From an uncultured Clostridia bacterium (GTDB lineage Bacteria > Bacillota > Clostridia > Christensenellales > Aristaeellaceae): a stretch of DNA of 40,720 nt. Each line of letters starts with the position of its first letter. Position 1 is the first letter of the stretch. The notes under the pieces were generated by a model, which was given only the letters and a program-made list of their open reading frames with translations, did not search any database and was not told where the DNA came from. Shown here one piece after another: positions 1-9,605 of this stretch. The position numbers and the translations under genes are program-made. The stretch spans positions 1-40,720 of the forward strand of contig CAMDVP010000002.1 in assembly GCA_945877525.1 (NCBI GenBank), read 5' to 3'.

Positions 1-819
1 ACCTGCTTTGATCTTGCACAGGCTGCCACGGTTGCCTGTGCGCTGAGAATTGCTCCTGTGAGACGGTTCCTGTTCATCAGCACCGCCGACGTATATGGTT
101 ATCCACTCTCGCGCTTACCGATGGGAGAAGCTGATTCATGGCGTACGCCTAACGACGATTACGCAGAGAAGAAAAAAGCCATCGAAGCGTTTTACCGAGA
201 AGCGCTGGCTGGAACAACGGTGGGCTATACCATTATTCGTCCCGGATATTCCCTGGGAAAAACCTTCTGCATGGGTGCCTTTGGGCGTGACAGAGGAATC
301 CACATGATCGCACGAATCCGACAAGGTTTGCCTGTCTATTCCCCCGGTGACGGCACCACGCTTATTGATGCCGGTGCGGCCTATAATACTGGCAGGATGA
401 TTGCCCGCATCTGTGAGGATAATGGAACCATTGGAGAGGACTATAATTGTGCAAACAATCAGGCTATCACTTACGATGAGTACCTTCTTTCTTTTGGCGA
501 GGCTTTGGGAAAACCTGTGCATATTGTTCATATTCCAACGGATTTCATGTTTTCGCTGGGCCGTCGTGAGGTAGCAGAGAGTCCATTGGGCAGCCTGACA
601 CAGTTCCACCTGTACTTTTCCGTAGAGAAGTTCCGCCGCCGCTTTCCTGATTTTTGTTGGGAGTATTCTATCGCTGATGCAGTGCGGGATTATGCTGCTT
701 ATCAGGAATCCCTCGGCAATTTTAAGGCAGTTGACGAACTGCGCTTTGAAGATCGGATCATTCCCTTATGGCAGGGCGCCATGAAGGAACTGAAGATAAA
801 CATCAATGAAGCCATATAA
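1..819 (+). CDS. NAD-dependent epimerase/dehydratase (extended SDR), 5'-truncated by window edge
   Basis: Frame +1 is open from base 1 (TCFDLAQAATVACALRIAPVRRFLFISTADVYG...), so the listed GTG at 58 is probably internal. STADVYG motif, YAEKK (YxxxK) and IIRPGYSLG are typical of extended SDRs. Confidence 0.85.
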   Translation, partial: TCFDLAQAATVACALRIAPVRRFLFISTADVYGYPLSRLPMGEADSWRTPNDDYAEKKKAIEAFYREALAGTTVGYTIIRPGYSLGKTFCMGAFGRDRGIHMIARIRQGLPVYSPGDGTTLIDAGAAYNTGRMIARICEDNGTIGEDYNCANNQAITYDEYLLSFGEALGKPVHIVHIPTDFMFSLGRREVAESPLGSLTQFHLYFSVEKFRRRFPDFCWEYSIADAVRDYAAYQESLGNFKAVDELRFEDRIIPLWQGAMKELKININEAI

Positions 820-832
820 AGGAGCGCAAAAA

Positions 833-2161
833 ATGACTAATCATTACGATTTATCCTCTGAACAGCGCAAAGAATACGCTCAGCATCTCATGCCCTGTCT
901 CAAACAACCGGGTGGACTGCCTCTCAAAGGTGGTCAAGGTATCTACCTGATTGATCTTTATGGAAAGAAGTATATGGATTTCACTTCAGAACAGTTTGTT
1001 TGCCTGCTCGGGTTTGGCAATCAGGAGGTTGCGGAGGCAATTTATGAGCAGGCGTTGACCATGCCTGTTGTGGCTCCTTTGCATCAGACAGATCTGCGCT
1101 TGCGGCTGTATCATAAACTGGCGTCTATTGCGCCAAAGAACCTTAACCGCATATCCTTCACGTTGGGCGGCGGTCTGGCCATAGAATCTGCAATGAAAAT
1201 CGCGCTAAAGAATGTGCCGGGTTCTCGTAACTTCGTCACGCTTTACGGAGGTTATCACGGAACCACATTTGGTACGGCAGATGGAACCTTCCTGACCAGT
1301 AGAGGAGGCGAACAAGAAATCGCCAATGAACACTTTTACCGCTTTGCAGGCAGCGCACAGCATCATTTTGTTCGTGTCGAGCGTCCTTACTGCTATCGCT
1401 GCCCCTTTGGAAAAGAAGCGGGGAAGTGTGGTTTGGAGTGTGCCCAGTCTCTTCAGAGAACACTTCAGTTTGGTGTGGCCGGTCCCGTGGCGGGTGTGAT
1501 TGTTGAACCCATCCAATCGGGTGGTGGCCAAATCCCTTTGCCGGCATCATATCTACGTCGTTTGCGTGAAATATGCACTGAAATGGGTACATTGCTGATT
1601 TTCGACGAAATACAGACGTTCGCTCGAACCGGCAGATTCTTCGCAGCGGAGTATTACGACGTAGAGCCGGACATTATAGCTTTTGCCAAGGGCGTAGGCG
1701 GTGGCATGCCCGTGGGCGGCATCATCATTCATGACCGTCTGACAGGCTTTGAAAACCTGATGGAAGATATGCAAACCTTCCAGAATAACCATCTGACCTA
1801 TGCTGCCGCACTAAAAACGCTGGAAATCATTGAGCGGGATGGTCTGCTTGAAAACGCGGAACGTGTCGGTTCATATATAACGCAACGGCTGCAGGCAATG
1901 CAGGATCAGTTTTCTTTTATCGGCGATGTACGCGGCCCCGGCCTTGCCATTGGTGTGGAACTGGTCAAAGACTGCACGAGCAAAGAACCCTTCGATGAAA
2001 AGCTTATGGGCAATATCTTTTCATGGTGTGAGCAGCATGGTCTGTTTCTTCAAATGGCGCATAACGTCATCAAACTTAAGCCGCCTATCATCATCACCAT
2101 GAAGCAGGCACAGGAAGCGATGGATATCCTGGAATCCTGCTTTCGGGAGGTCGTGATATGA
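833..2161 (+). CDS. class III (PLP) aminotransferase
   Basis: LIFDEIQTFARTGRFFAAEYYDVEPDIIAFAKGVGGGMPVGG contains the PLP-lysine region typical of class III aminotransferases. ATG at 833 follows an AAAGGAG Shine-Dalgarno. Also has a CxxCx8CxxxC cluster (CYRCPFGKEAGKCGLEC). Confidence 0.9.
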   Translation: MTNHYDLSSEQRKEYAQHLMPCLKQPGGLPLKGGQGIYLIDLYGKKYMDFTSEQFVCLLGFGNQEVAEAIYEQALTMPVVAPLHQTDLRLRLYHKLASIAPKNLNRISFTLGGGLAIESAMKIALKNVPGSRNFVTLYGGYHGTTFGTADGTFLTSRGGEQEIANEHFYRFAGSAQHHFVRVERPYCYRCPFGKEAGKCGLECAQSLQRTLQFGVAGPVAGVIVEPIQSGGGQIPLPASYLRRLREICTEMGTLLIFDEIQTFARTGRFFAAEYYDVEPDIIAFAKGVGGGMPVGGIIIHDRLTGFENLMEDMQTFQNNHLTYAAALKTLEIIERDGLLENAERVGSYITQRLQAMQDQFSFIGDVRGPGLAIGVELVKDCTSKEPFDEKLMGNIFSWCEQHGLFLQMAHNVIKLKPPIIITMKQAQEAMDILESCFREVVI

Positions 2162-3102
2162 AAGCCATTGTCAAGTATGGGGAAGCTCCGGGACAGGTGG
2201 ATTATCGTGAAATCCCGGAACCGCAGTGCGGCTATCGGGATGTAAAGATTGCTGTAAAGGCATGCGCGATTTGCGTAACAGATCTTCACATTATGGCTGG
2301 CACCTATCCTTGGCAAGTGGGTACACCATTGGGGCATGAATTTTGCGGTATCATAACAGAAGTAGGTGTGGGGGTGCGGCGTTTCAGGGTTGGTGATCGC
2401 GTAACTGCCTGCATGAATGGAGGATTTGCCCCTTTTGTGATTAAAGATGAGGACGACTGGGTATTCCATCTGCCTGATGAGCTTTCCTTTCAGGAGGGCG
2501 CGTTGCTTGAGCCTGCGGCGGCAGCGGTCAACAGCGTGGTAAATCGTTCGCATATTTTGCCAGGGGATCCGGTACTGATTGAGGGACCGGGTGTAATCGG
2601 ATTGCTGGCTTTGCAAGCCGCGAGGCTGCAGGGGGCACATGTGATCATTTCGGGCACGAATAAGGACGAGCAGCGACTATGTATGGCAAAAAAGCTCGGG
2701 GCCGAACGCACAGTTAATGTACAGCAGGAAGACCTGTACCAGGCGTGTAACGATTTCTCCAACGGAGCCGGAATGAGCACGGTATTGGAATGCTCAGGCA
2801 GTCAGGAGGCGCTGGATGCAGGTCTGCGGACATTATGCTACGATGGTCAGCTGACGCAAGTGGGAATCTTTGCAAAACAAGCAACCGTTGATTTGAGTGA
2901 GTTGGTATACAATAACCGAAAAATTATCGGCAGCATTGCCTACGACCGTGCAACCTGGGTACGTGTGATCGAACTGGTTAGAACCCATCAGCTCGATGTC
3001 AAGGCTCTTGTTTCGCATGTACTTCCTATTACCGAATGGGAAAAGGGGTTCGAGTTGGCGCGCCGCTGCATAGGATTCCGTGTTATTCTCATTCCGGAAT
3101 AA
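2158..3102 (+). CDS. zinc-dependent alcohol/threonine dehydrogenase-like oxidoreductase (MDR family)
   Basis: GHEFCGIITEVGVGVRRFRVGDRV and a Rossmann segment VLIEGPGVIGLLALQAARLQGAHVII. ATGA overlap with the preceding aminotransferase. Confidence 0.88.
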   Translation: MKAIVKYGEAPGQVDYREIPEPQCGYRDVKIAVKACAICVTDLHIMAGTYPWQVGTPLGHEFCGIITEVGVGVRRFRVGDRVTACMNGGFAPFVIKDEDDWVFHLPDELSFQEGALLEPAAAAVNSVVNRSHILPGDPVLIEGPGVIGLLALQAARLQGAHVIISGTNKDEQRLCMAKKLGAERTVNVQQEDLYQACNDFSNGAGMSTVLECSGSQEALDAGLRTLCYDGQLTQVGIFAKQATVDLSELVYNNRKIIGSIAYDRATWVRVIELVRTHQLDVKALVSHVLPITEWEKGFELARRCIGFRVILIPE

Positions 3103-3666
3103 ATGGCTAATAATCCTCGAACGCTGTTACGTGATGATTTTGTTGTTAGGAGAGAGTGAAAACCACCGTTTTTGTCGTATGCGTGTCGGAATGTAGCTGG
3201 CGGGTTTTTGTGCACCTCAAAGCGCAAAAAACGAGCAATATCCGTATGCACTCAACGTATAGACAAACTATCATTGTTCGTATTGCCATGGAAGCATCTG
3301 CTTAAGCCACAGCAACCAACTGTTTTGATTCGTGTTGCAAGGGACGCAGTCATTGTGCATATGTCAGATGCAACCGTCAAGCCTTCCGGCGCTGACAGCA
3401 TCAGCCGATAGCAATCTGGCAGCAGAAAGTTCAAAATTCGGTAAGGCCGGATGCAAAGAATCTGATTGAATCAGACAGAGGCAAAACTCCTATGTCCGCG
3501 CCTCAATGGGCACAGGGGCCAGTGAGGGAAGAACTCTATTACGACGCAAGGAATGATTCGTTCCGCTGTATTCAAACTTATGCTGTCCGGCAATATGCCC
3601 CACATGTGTCCAATTGGCTTTATGGTCTGCTGCCGGGCATGCGAGTGCAAATGTCCTTTCCCCTGC

Positions 3667-4512
3667 TTAGGCTTTGACAGAACCTTCCGCCAGCCCGGAA
3701 ACCACAAAATGCTTCTGGAATAACGCAAACAGGATAATCATGGGTATTTGTGCCAGAATCGATGCGGCGAAAATCCATTCCCAGCGGGTGGAATGCGCGC
3801 CTTTCAGCGATTGAATCATTACTGGCAAGGTGGTTTGGTTCTGAACACTGCCCAGAATGACCTTTGCGGAGAAGAACTCTTCCCAGGTGCCTTGCAGGCA
3901 AAAGATCGCCAACGTACCGATGGAGGGCAGCACCAAGGGAAGCATCACCCGGAAGAAGGTGGTCATATGGCCGCCGCCGTCAATTTTGACGGCATCCTCC
4001 AGATCCTTGGGCAGGGCCGCCATGTGCCCCCTCAGGAAGAAGGTGTTGCCGCAGATACCCGCCCCGACATACAGCAGAATCAGGCCTGCCTTGGTGCCAA
4101 TCAGGCCGTTGTTCGCACTGCCAATGCTCTGCAGCACCAGAAACTGGGGAATAATGCCCAGAAAGCCCGGAAGCATCAGGGTAAAAATATAAATGCGGAA
4201 CAGCAGCTCCCGCCCGAGAAAATCGATTCGTGCAAAGCCGTAGGCGCTCAGTGAAGCCACCAGCACCGTAAAGAAAGCTGTCAGAAGGGTGATGATCACA
4301 CTGTTCAGCGCTGCCCTGGGCAGGTCGGACTGGGAAAGAACATGCTCATAGGTGGCAAGACTGAGCTGCGAAGGAAAGAGATGGGGTGGATTGGGCAGGA
4401 CGTAACTGAATTCCTCAAAGGAATTGCAGATCATGAACCAGAACGGCAGAATAAAAATCAAAGCGCTCAGGCATAGCAGTGCCCAAAACATAACTTTTCC
4501 CATATACTTCAT
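3667..4512 (-). CDS. carbohydrate ABC transporter permease (MalG-like)
   Basis: Multi-TM protein with an EAA-type loop (LPKDLEDAVKIDGGGHMTTFFRVMLPLVLPSIGTLAIF) and C-terminal FQKHFVVSGLAEGSVKA. Confidence 0.9.
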   Translation of the reverse strand: MKYMGKVMFWALLCLSALIFILPFWFMICNSFEEFSYVLPNPPHLFPSQLSLATYEHVLSQSDLPRAALNSVIITLLTAFFTVLVASLSAYGFARIDFLGRELLFRIYIFTLMLPGFLGIIPQFLVLQSIGSANNGLIGTKAGLILLYVGAGICGNTFFLRGHMAALPKDLEDAVKIDGGGHMTTFFRVMLPLVLPSIGTLAIFCLQGTWEEFFSAKVILGSVQNQTTLPVMIQSLKGAHSTRWEWIFAASILAQIPMIILFALFQKHFVVSGLAEGSVKA

Positions 4513-5458
4513 TCGGCTTTGCCTCCTTCCGTGCGGAACACCCTATTCAGCACAAAGGTGGTCAACAGCACCAGCAGGGCTGTGATGATGCCGATGGCAG
4601 CGCCCTGCCCGAACTCAAACAGGTTGAAAGACTTGTCATACAAAAGATACTGCATCACGCTGGTGGTACCACGGGGATTACCGCTGGTGAGAATCATCAC
4701 CTGAATAAACACGCCGAAGGACCCGATAATCATGTTCACCAGCACATAAAAGGTGGTGCTCTTCAAAAACGGCACGGTGATGCGCCAGAACTGCTGCACC
4801 CGGTTGGCTCCGCCCAACATGCGGCTTCATACAGATCAATGGATATGCCCTGCAGGCCTGCCAGATAAATGACCATGGCCCAGCCGATGTTCTTCCAGAT
4901 ACTCAGAAGCCAGATCACCAGGTTGGCTGTCCAGGTGCGGTTCAGCCAGGAAACGTACTCTGGCAGAATATGAAAAATGTCCTTGAGAAGATAGTTGATC
5001 AATCCAGCGCCGCCGGCGTTGAACATGTAGGCAAACACGTTGCCCACAATAACCCAGCTGGTAATGACCGGCAGGTAAAAGCAGGTGCGGAAAAGCAGCT
5101 GGCTGCGCTTGAGGGAGTTGACCATCACCGCGAAAATCAGCCCGAAAAGCATGATGAAAGGCGTGGTAACCATCGCATAGAGGAAGTTGTTACGGATGGC
5201 CAACAGCGTCCGGTCACCCCGCTCGGCAAACAGCGCCACAAAATTGTCAAAACCAACCCAGGTCATGCTGCGCTGAACAATCTGGTAATTGGAAAAGCTG
5301 ATGCGGACATTGAACAGCATGGGGTAGAGGACGAACACACAGGCCAGCAGCACCCCGGGCAGAACAAAGGGGACTGCGGGGACCAGATTCCGTACACGCT
5401 TGCGCAGCAGCTTTTTTTCGTGCCGCAGCGAATCTTGCAGATTGTAGGCAGACAGCAT
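4509..5458 (-). pseudogene. carbohydrate ABC transporter permease (MalF-like), apparently frameshifted
   Basis: ORFs 4763..5458 (ends ...ISIDLYEAACWAEPTG) and 4509..4820 (begins MLGGANRVQQFWRITVPFLKSTTFYVL) are the two halves of one permease. The break lies inside the EAA loop, consistent with a 1-nt deletion near 4820/4821. Confidence 0.85.
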
Positions 5459-5517
5459 GGCGGTTACGCTCCTTTACAGGCAGAAGGAAACAGAGGCACG
5501 GAACAGGGAAGGAAAAT

Positions 5518-5564
5518 CTCCCGGCTCACAATGCCTGTCCGGGTGGCAGGTTATGGGCCGGGAG
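5518..5564 (-). other. intergenic hairpin between SBP remnant and permease
   Basis: CTCCCGGC (5518-5525) pairs with GCCGGGAG (5557-5564), with an inner CCTG/CAGG stem. Confidence 0.6.
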
Positions 5565-5580
5565 CATGCTTCAGGAAAAA

Positions 5581-5911
5581 TTACTTGGCCAGTTCCAGGT
5601 CGATTTCAGCCGCGTAGCTGGTCAGGGTAGACTGCACGTCCGCACCTTCGATGAAGATTTCGGTCATGGCGTCCTGCCAAAGCTGTTCCACAGTGGAAGC
5701 CTGAGGCGTGGGAATGCGGCTCTGAGCGCTTTCCAGCTGCTTCATGTACACGCTCCACTTTGAATCAGCCTGTACGGCCTTGCTGTCCACGCAGGACTTC
5801 AGGGTGGGAATGACGCCGACCTTCAGCAGCTCCAGCTGCACCTCTTCGCTGAGCATGAACTGCACAAACCGGAAAGCAGCGTCCTGCTTCTCGCTGCCGG
5901 AGAAGATCACG
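5581..5911 (-). pseudogene. extracellular sugar-binding protein, C-terminal fragment only
   Basis: IFSGSEKQDAAFRFVQFMLSEEVQLELLKVGVIPTLKSCVDSKAV... is a typical SBP C-terminal lobe. Upstream in the same frame (about 5915-6273) the translation is unrelated, with no signal peptide or SBP N-domain. Confidence 0.75.
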
Positions 5912-6303
5912 ATGATATACAATCGTTTGCTTCTCAGCGGAAAGCTGCATGACAATCTGCACGCAGCGGATACAGAAGCACAATAGCTGCTGGATGAGAT
6001 GAATCCGTAAATGGCAGCAGAGGCAGGCGTCAATGGGAGATTGAAAGTAGCTGATCCGATGAGACGGGTGAGCATGATGTATACCATGAAGGCGAAGGTC
6101 AAGGAAATCATTTGGAATTTCTCTGCCAGGGCGAGGTGAGAATATATGAGCTGCCGCAAAACCGGAGGCATGGTTGTATGCGCTCCTCGTTCTCCAGGAT
6201 GCGGGCCGTGGCAATTGGTCAGCGACCCGCTTTTGGCCGGCTGCAAGGTGTTCATAATGGACAACCAGAGCAATATAGTGCATTTTTTGTGGAAACGCAG
6301 GGC

Positions 6304-6332
6304 TTGTTTTCAACGGAAACGCATGCTATGCT
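6304..6332 (+). promoter_or_regulatory. sigma-A-like promoter for the GH36 gene
   Basis: TTGTTT (6304-6309), 17-nt spacer, TATGCT (6327-6332). Confidence 0.6.
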
Positions 6333-6386
6333 ATCAACACAAGCCCTTGCGACAGACAACTGAACCCACCAAAGGAGGATTTCAAC

Positions 6387-8321
6387 ATGAAAGCAGTCTC
6401 TGGAACCCGAGGCCTGGAAATATCGCTGGAGGGCGTAACGCTGCGGGAAATTCGCTGTTTTGCGTCACTGGATCGATCCAGTCCCGCCGAACTGACTGTG
6501 GACAGCATGACCCATACGAAGGACAGAATCACGATTGATATGTCCCTGGAGAAGCGCGTGCGCCTGACCTGGACGCTGCAGGCTGAGGAACAGACTGTGC
6601 TGATGCATGTGCGGGCCAAAACGCTGCAGGAGGGCATTGGCGCGCTCAACACCTTTGCTGCAGAAGAAGCCCTGACGCTCTCCATTGGCGGTGTGGGTGA
6701 CGCACAGACCATGCTGGGAGAGACCCTGTTCTCTCCCTGGTGGTGCAAGCCGACCTTTCCCGCATCACTGGGGGAGGTGGAGGCAAATACCCAGATGCTG
6801 CTTTGCAGATTACCCGCGGCGCATCTGTTCCTGTTTCCCCAGGTGAGCGACAGCTTCCGGGCGGACTTTTCAGGACAAAACGGTGCGCTGGCCCTGCGTC
6901 TCAATCCTGGACTGGAGGGAACTGCCTGTCTGGAGGGTTATGCCTTGGCCCTGGGCGTGGCGGACGATCCGTTCAGGGCAATCAGCCAGACCTATGCCGC
7001 CTGCGCCCATGCGGGTAGCATGGTAACCCCCTGCCGCAGCGGGCGCAGCGAGCTGCCAGGGCTGGACGAGCTGGGATGGTGCAGCTGGGATGCGTTCTAC
7101 CATGACGTCAGCGCACATGGGGTGGAGGACAAACTGCGGGAGTTGCAGGACAAGCAGGTGCCGGTGGGATGGATTCTCATTGATGACGGCTGGAGCGAAA
7201 CCCGGAGCGAGCGGCTGGTGTCCTTCCATGAGGATCGGGAAAAATTTCCGGAAGGGCTGCGGGCGGTGGCGCAGGCGGCCCATGAGCGCTACGGCGTGCA
7301 ACGGGTGGGCGTGTGGCATGCCTTTACCGGCTACTGGAAGGGCGTGGATTCCGAGGGCGAAATAGCCCGGACAATGCCGGAGGCTCTTTCTGCCACCAGA
7401 AGCGGTTATCTTCTGCCGGGCTTTTCCATGGGGCAGGCATTCGCCTTCTATGACGCATGGCACAGCTATCTTCAGGCCCAGGGCATTGATTTTGTCAAGG
7501 TGGACAACCAGAGCAGCCTGATCCATTTTACCAGGCACAATGCTCCGCTCCGTGCCGTGCGCGATACGCATGACGCGCTGGAAAAGTCTGTGCGCCTGCA
7601 CTTTGCATCGCCCATGATCAACTGCATGGGTATGGGCAGTGAGACGGTTACCTCCCGGAGATATTCCCTCATTGCCCGTTCCAGTGATGATTTTGTGCCG
7701 CAGGTGGCCGGCAGCTTTGTAAAGCACATCATGCAGAACGGCTATAACGCCGTGTTCCAGGACGGGTTGACTGTCTGCGACTTTGACATGTGGTGGACGA
7801 TGCATCCCGATGCCGTGGCTCATGGCGTTCTTCGGGCCATCAGCGGCGGGCCGGTGTACATCAGTGATCCTGTTGGCAAAACAGATCCCGCACAGCTTCT
7901 CCCCCTGCTGGACGATGACGGGCATGTGATTCGCTGCGACCATGCTGCCCGGCCCGCGCCCTCCTGCCTGTATGAAAACGTGCCGGAGCAGTCGGGGGTG
8001 CTGCGCCTGACCAATTGCCTGGGCGACGGCTGCGTGACGGCGCTGTTCAACCTGACGGAGCAGGACAGGGTGTGGCGTTTCGCACGGGAGGATACGGAGT
8101 GCGCGCCGGACGCCGATTACCTGGCGCATCTGCATTTTGCGGGGGTTTACGCACCTCTGGACCATATGCCGGAGATTCGGCTGCCTGCGGGCGGTGTGGA
8201 AATTGTCAATCTTTACCCTGTGGAGCAGGGCGCCTGCCTTGTGGGTGATGAAAGCAAGTATATCGGCATCGGGCTGCGCAGAAGCAGGATGGAGGTTCGG
8301 AATATTCGCTGTGGAAAATAA
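6387..8321 (+). CDS. GH36-type alpha-galactosidase/raffinose synthase (Sip1)-like glycoside hydrolase
   Basis: LGWCSWDAFYHDVSAHGVEDKLRELQDKQVPVGWILIDDGWSE and DFVKVDNQSS (nucleophile Asp region), characteristic of the Sip1/raffinose-synthase branch. Confidence 0.85.
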   Translation: MKAVSGTRGLEISLEGVTLREIRCFASLDRSSPAELTVDSMTHTKDRITIDMSLEKRVRLTWTLQAEEQTVLMHVRAKTLQEGIGALNTFAAEEALTLSIGGVGDAQTMLGETLFSPWWCKPTFPASLGEVEANTQMLLCRLPAAHLFLFPQVSDSFRADFSGQNGALALRLNPGLEGTACLEGYALALGVADDPFRAISQTYAACAHAGSMVTPCRSGRSELPGLDELGWCSWDAFYHDVSAHGVEDKLRELQDKQVPVGWILIDDGWSETRSERLVSFHEDREKFPEGLRAVAQAAHERYGVQRVGVWHAFTGYWKGVDSEGEIARTMPEALSATRSGYLLPGFSMGQAFAFYDAWHSYLQAQGIDFVKVDNQSSLIHFTRHNAPLRAVRDTHDALEKSVRLHFASPMINCMGMGSETVTSRRYSLIARSSDDFVPQVAGSFVKHIMQNGYNAVFQDGLTVCDFDMWWTMHPDAVAHGVLRAISGGPVYISDPVGKTDPAQLLPLLDDDGHVIRCDHAARPAPSCLYENVPEQSGVLRLTNCLGDGCVTALFNLTEQDRVWRFAREDTECAPDADYLAHLHFAGVYAPLDHMPEIRLPAGGVEIVNLYPVEQGACLVGDESKYIGIGLRRSRMEVRNIRCGK

Positions 8322-8426
8322 TGAAACATCTTGAATCTGCTTGACAAGAAAAAGCCGTTCATCTATCATGAGGGCAGATGATGAGGAAGCAGCCCCTGGC
8401 AATCTGTGTGCTTGGAGGAGATGAAG

Positions 8427-9605
8427 ATGGCACGGCTTCTGCTTGTGGAGGATGAACGCCTCCTGCTGACTGACCTGGCTGAGCAGTTTCCCTGGCACGA
8501 ATGCGGTATTACCCAGCTGATGACGGCGCAGAACGGACAGGAAGCGTGGGTAATCTGCCAGCGGGAAAGACCGGATATCCTGCTGACCGATATCCGCATG
8601 CCTGGTATGACGGGTCTGGATCTGGCGCGACAGGTTCAGACCCTGGAATATCCCGTGGCGGTGATTTTCATCAGCGCCTACAGTGATATTGCGTATTTGA
8701 GAGAGGCATTGCGGCTGCATGCGGCGGACTATCTGCTCAAGCCGGTGGATGAGGACGAGCTGGCCCGGGTATTGATGCGGGCGCAGTATGCCCTTGAGCA
8801 TTCCGCGCGCATGCGGGAGCGAAGCGATATGGTACATCAGTATACCGACGAACTGAGGGGATCCGTCCTTTCGGCTATCCTGCTGAAGCGGGGCGACAGC
8901 GCCATGCTGATGGCACAGGCGGAAATTGTCGGCCTTGTATCCGGGGAGGACTGGTGGTGCGTGCTGATGTCACCCGCGCAGGCGCTTCTTGGCGGGGAGC
9001 AAATGGAACAGTTGGCCAGAAAGCATTTGTCGGAGCTTGTGCAGGAGGCAATCGACATTCCTCTTGAGGAAGGCGCCGCAGCGGTGCTCCGGCTGAGCGG
9101 CAAGCCGCTGGCGGCTGCACTGGATGCAATACAGCAGGACGCGGCGCGCTTTTTTTCGGATGGGGACGGGAAAAGCATAGAACTGTCCATTACGGATTCG
9201 CTGGATTCGCTGTATGGACTGGGAAGCGAATTTGTGCTTCAGCTGCAGAGTAAACAGGCCTTCGGCAGCGGCAGCCTGTCCAATGCAGACGCCCTTTGCC
9301 GCCGGATTGTGTCCTATATCGATCAGCATTATATGGAGCATGATCTGTCCGTGTCTACCATGAGCCGAGAGCTGCATTATACAGCCTCCTACATCTGTAC
9401 GGTTTTTCGCAAAGAATACGGTCAGACGATACACAGCTACATCAACCAGCAGCGCCTGTATCATGCACGGGTACTGTTGCGCAATACCAGCCTTCCCGTC
9501 AGCCGGATTGCTGAAATGACCGGCTATGAAAATGAGAATTACTTTTCCCGTATGTTCAAAAGCGATGCGGGGGTTAGTCCCCTGCGTTACCGGAGGAATT
9601 CATGA
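8427..9605 (+). CDS. YesN-like response regulator (receiver + AraC-type HTH)
   Basis: RLLLVEDERLLLTDL...DILLTDIRMPGMTGLDLA...FISAYSDIAYLREA...DYLLKPVDEDEL receiver. C-terminal AraC HTH: YTASYICTVFRKEYGQTIHSYINQQRLYHARVLLRNTSLPVSRIAEMTGYENENYFSRMFKSDAGVSPLRYRR. Confidence 0.95.
   Translation: MARLLLVEDERLLLTDLAEQFPWHECGITQLMTAQNGQEAWVICQRERPDILLTDIRMPGMTGLDLARQVQTLEYPVAVIFISAYSDIAYLREALRLHAADYLLKPVDEDELARVLMRAQYALEHSARMRERSDMVHQYTDELRGSVLSAILLKRGDSAMLMAQAEIVGLVSGEDWWCVLMSPAQALLGGEQMEQLARKHLSELVQEAIDIPLEEGAAAVLRLSGKPLAAALDAIQQDAARFFSDGDGKSIELSITDSLDSLYGLGSEFVLQLQSKQAFGSGSLSNADALCRRIVSYIDQHYMEHDLSVSTMSRELHYTASYICTVFRKEYGQTIHSYINQQRLYHARVLLRNTSLPVSRIAEMTGYENENYFSRMFKSDAGVSPLRYRRNS

Noticed and set aside
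833-2161. CxxCx8CxxxC cluster in the class III aminotransferase as a novel metal site
   Set aside because: I recall similar YCYRCPFG...C...C segments in many bacterial class III aminotransferases, so it is probably not novel.
6870-8837. 655-aa minus-strand ORF
   Set aside because: Antisense shadow of the GH36 and response-regulator genes in high-GC DNA; His/Gln/Pro-rich low-information translation without family motifs.
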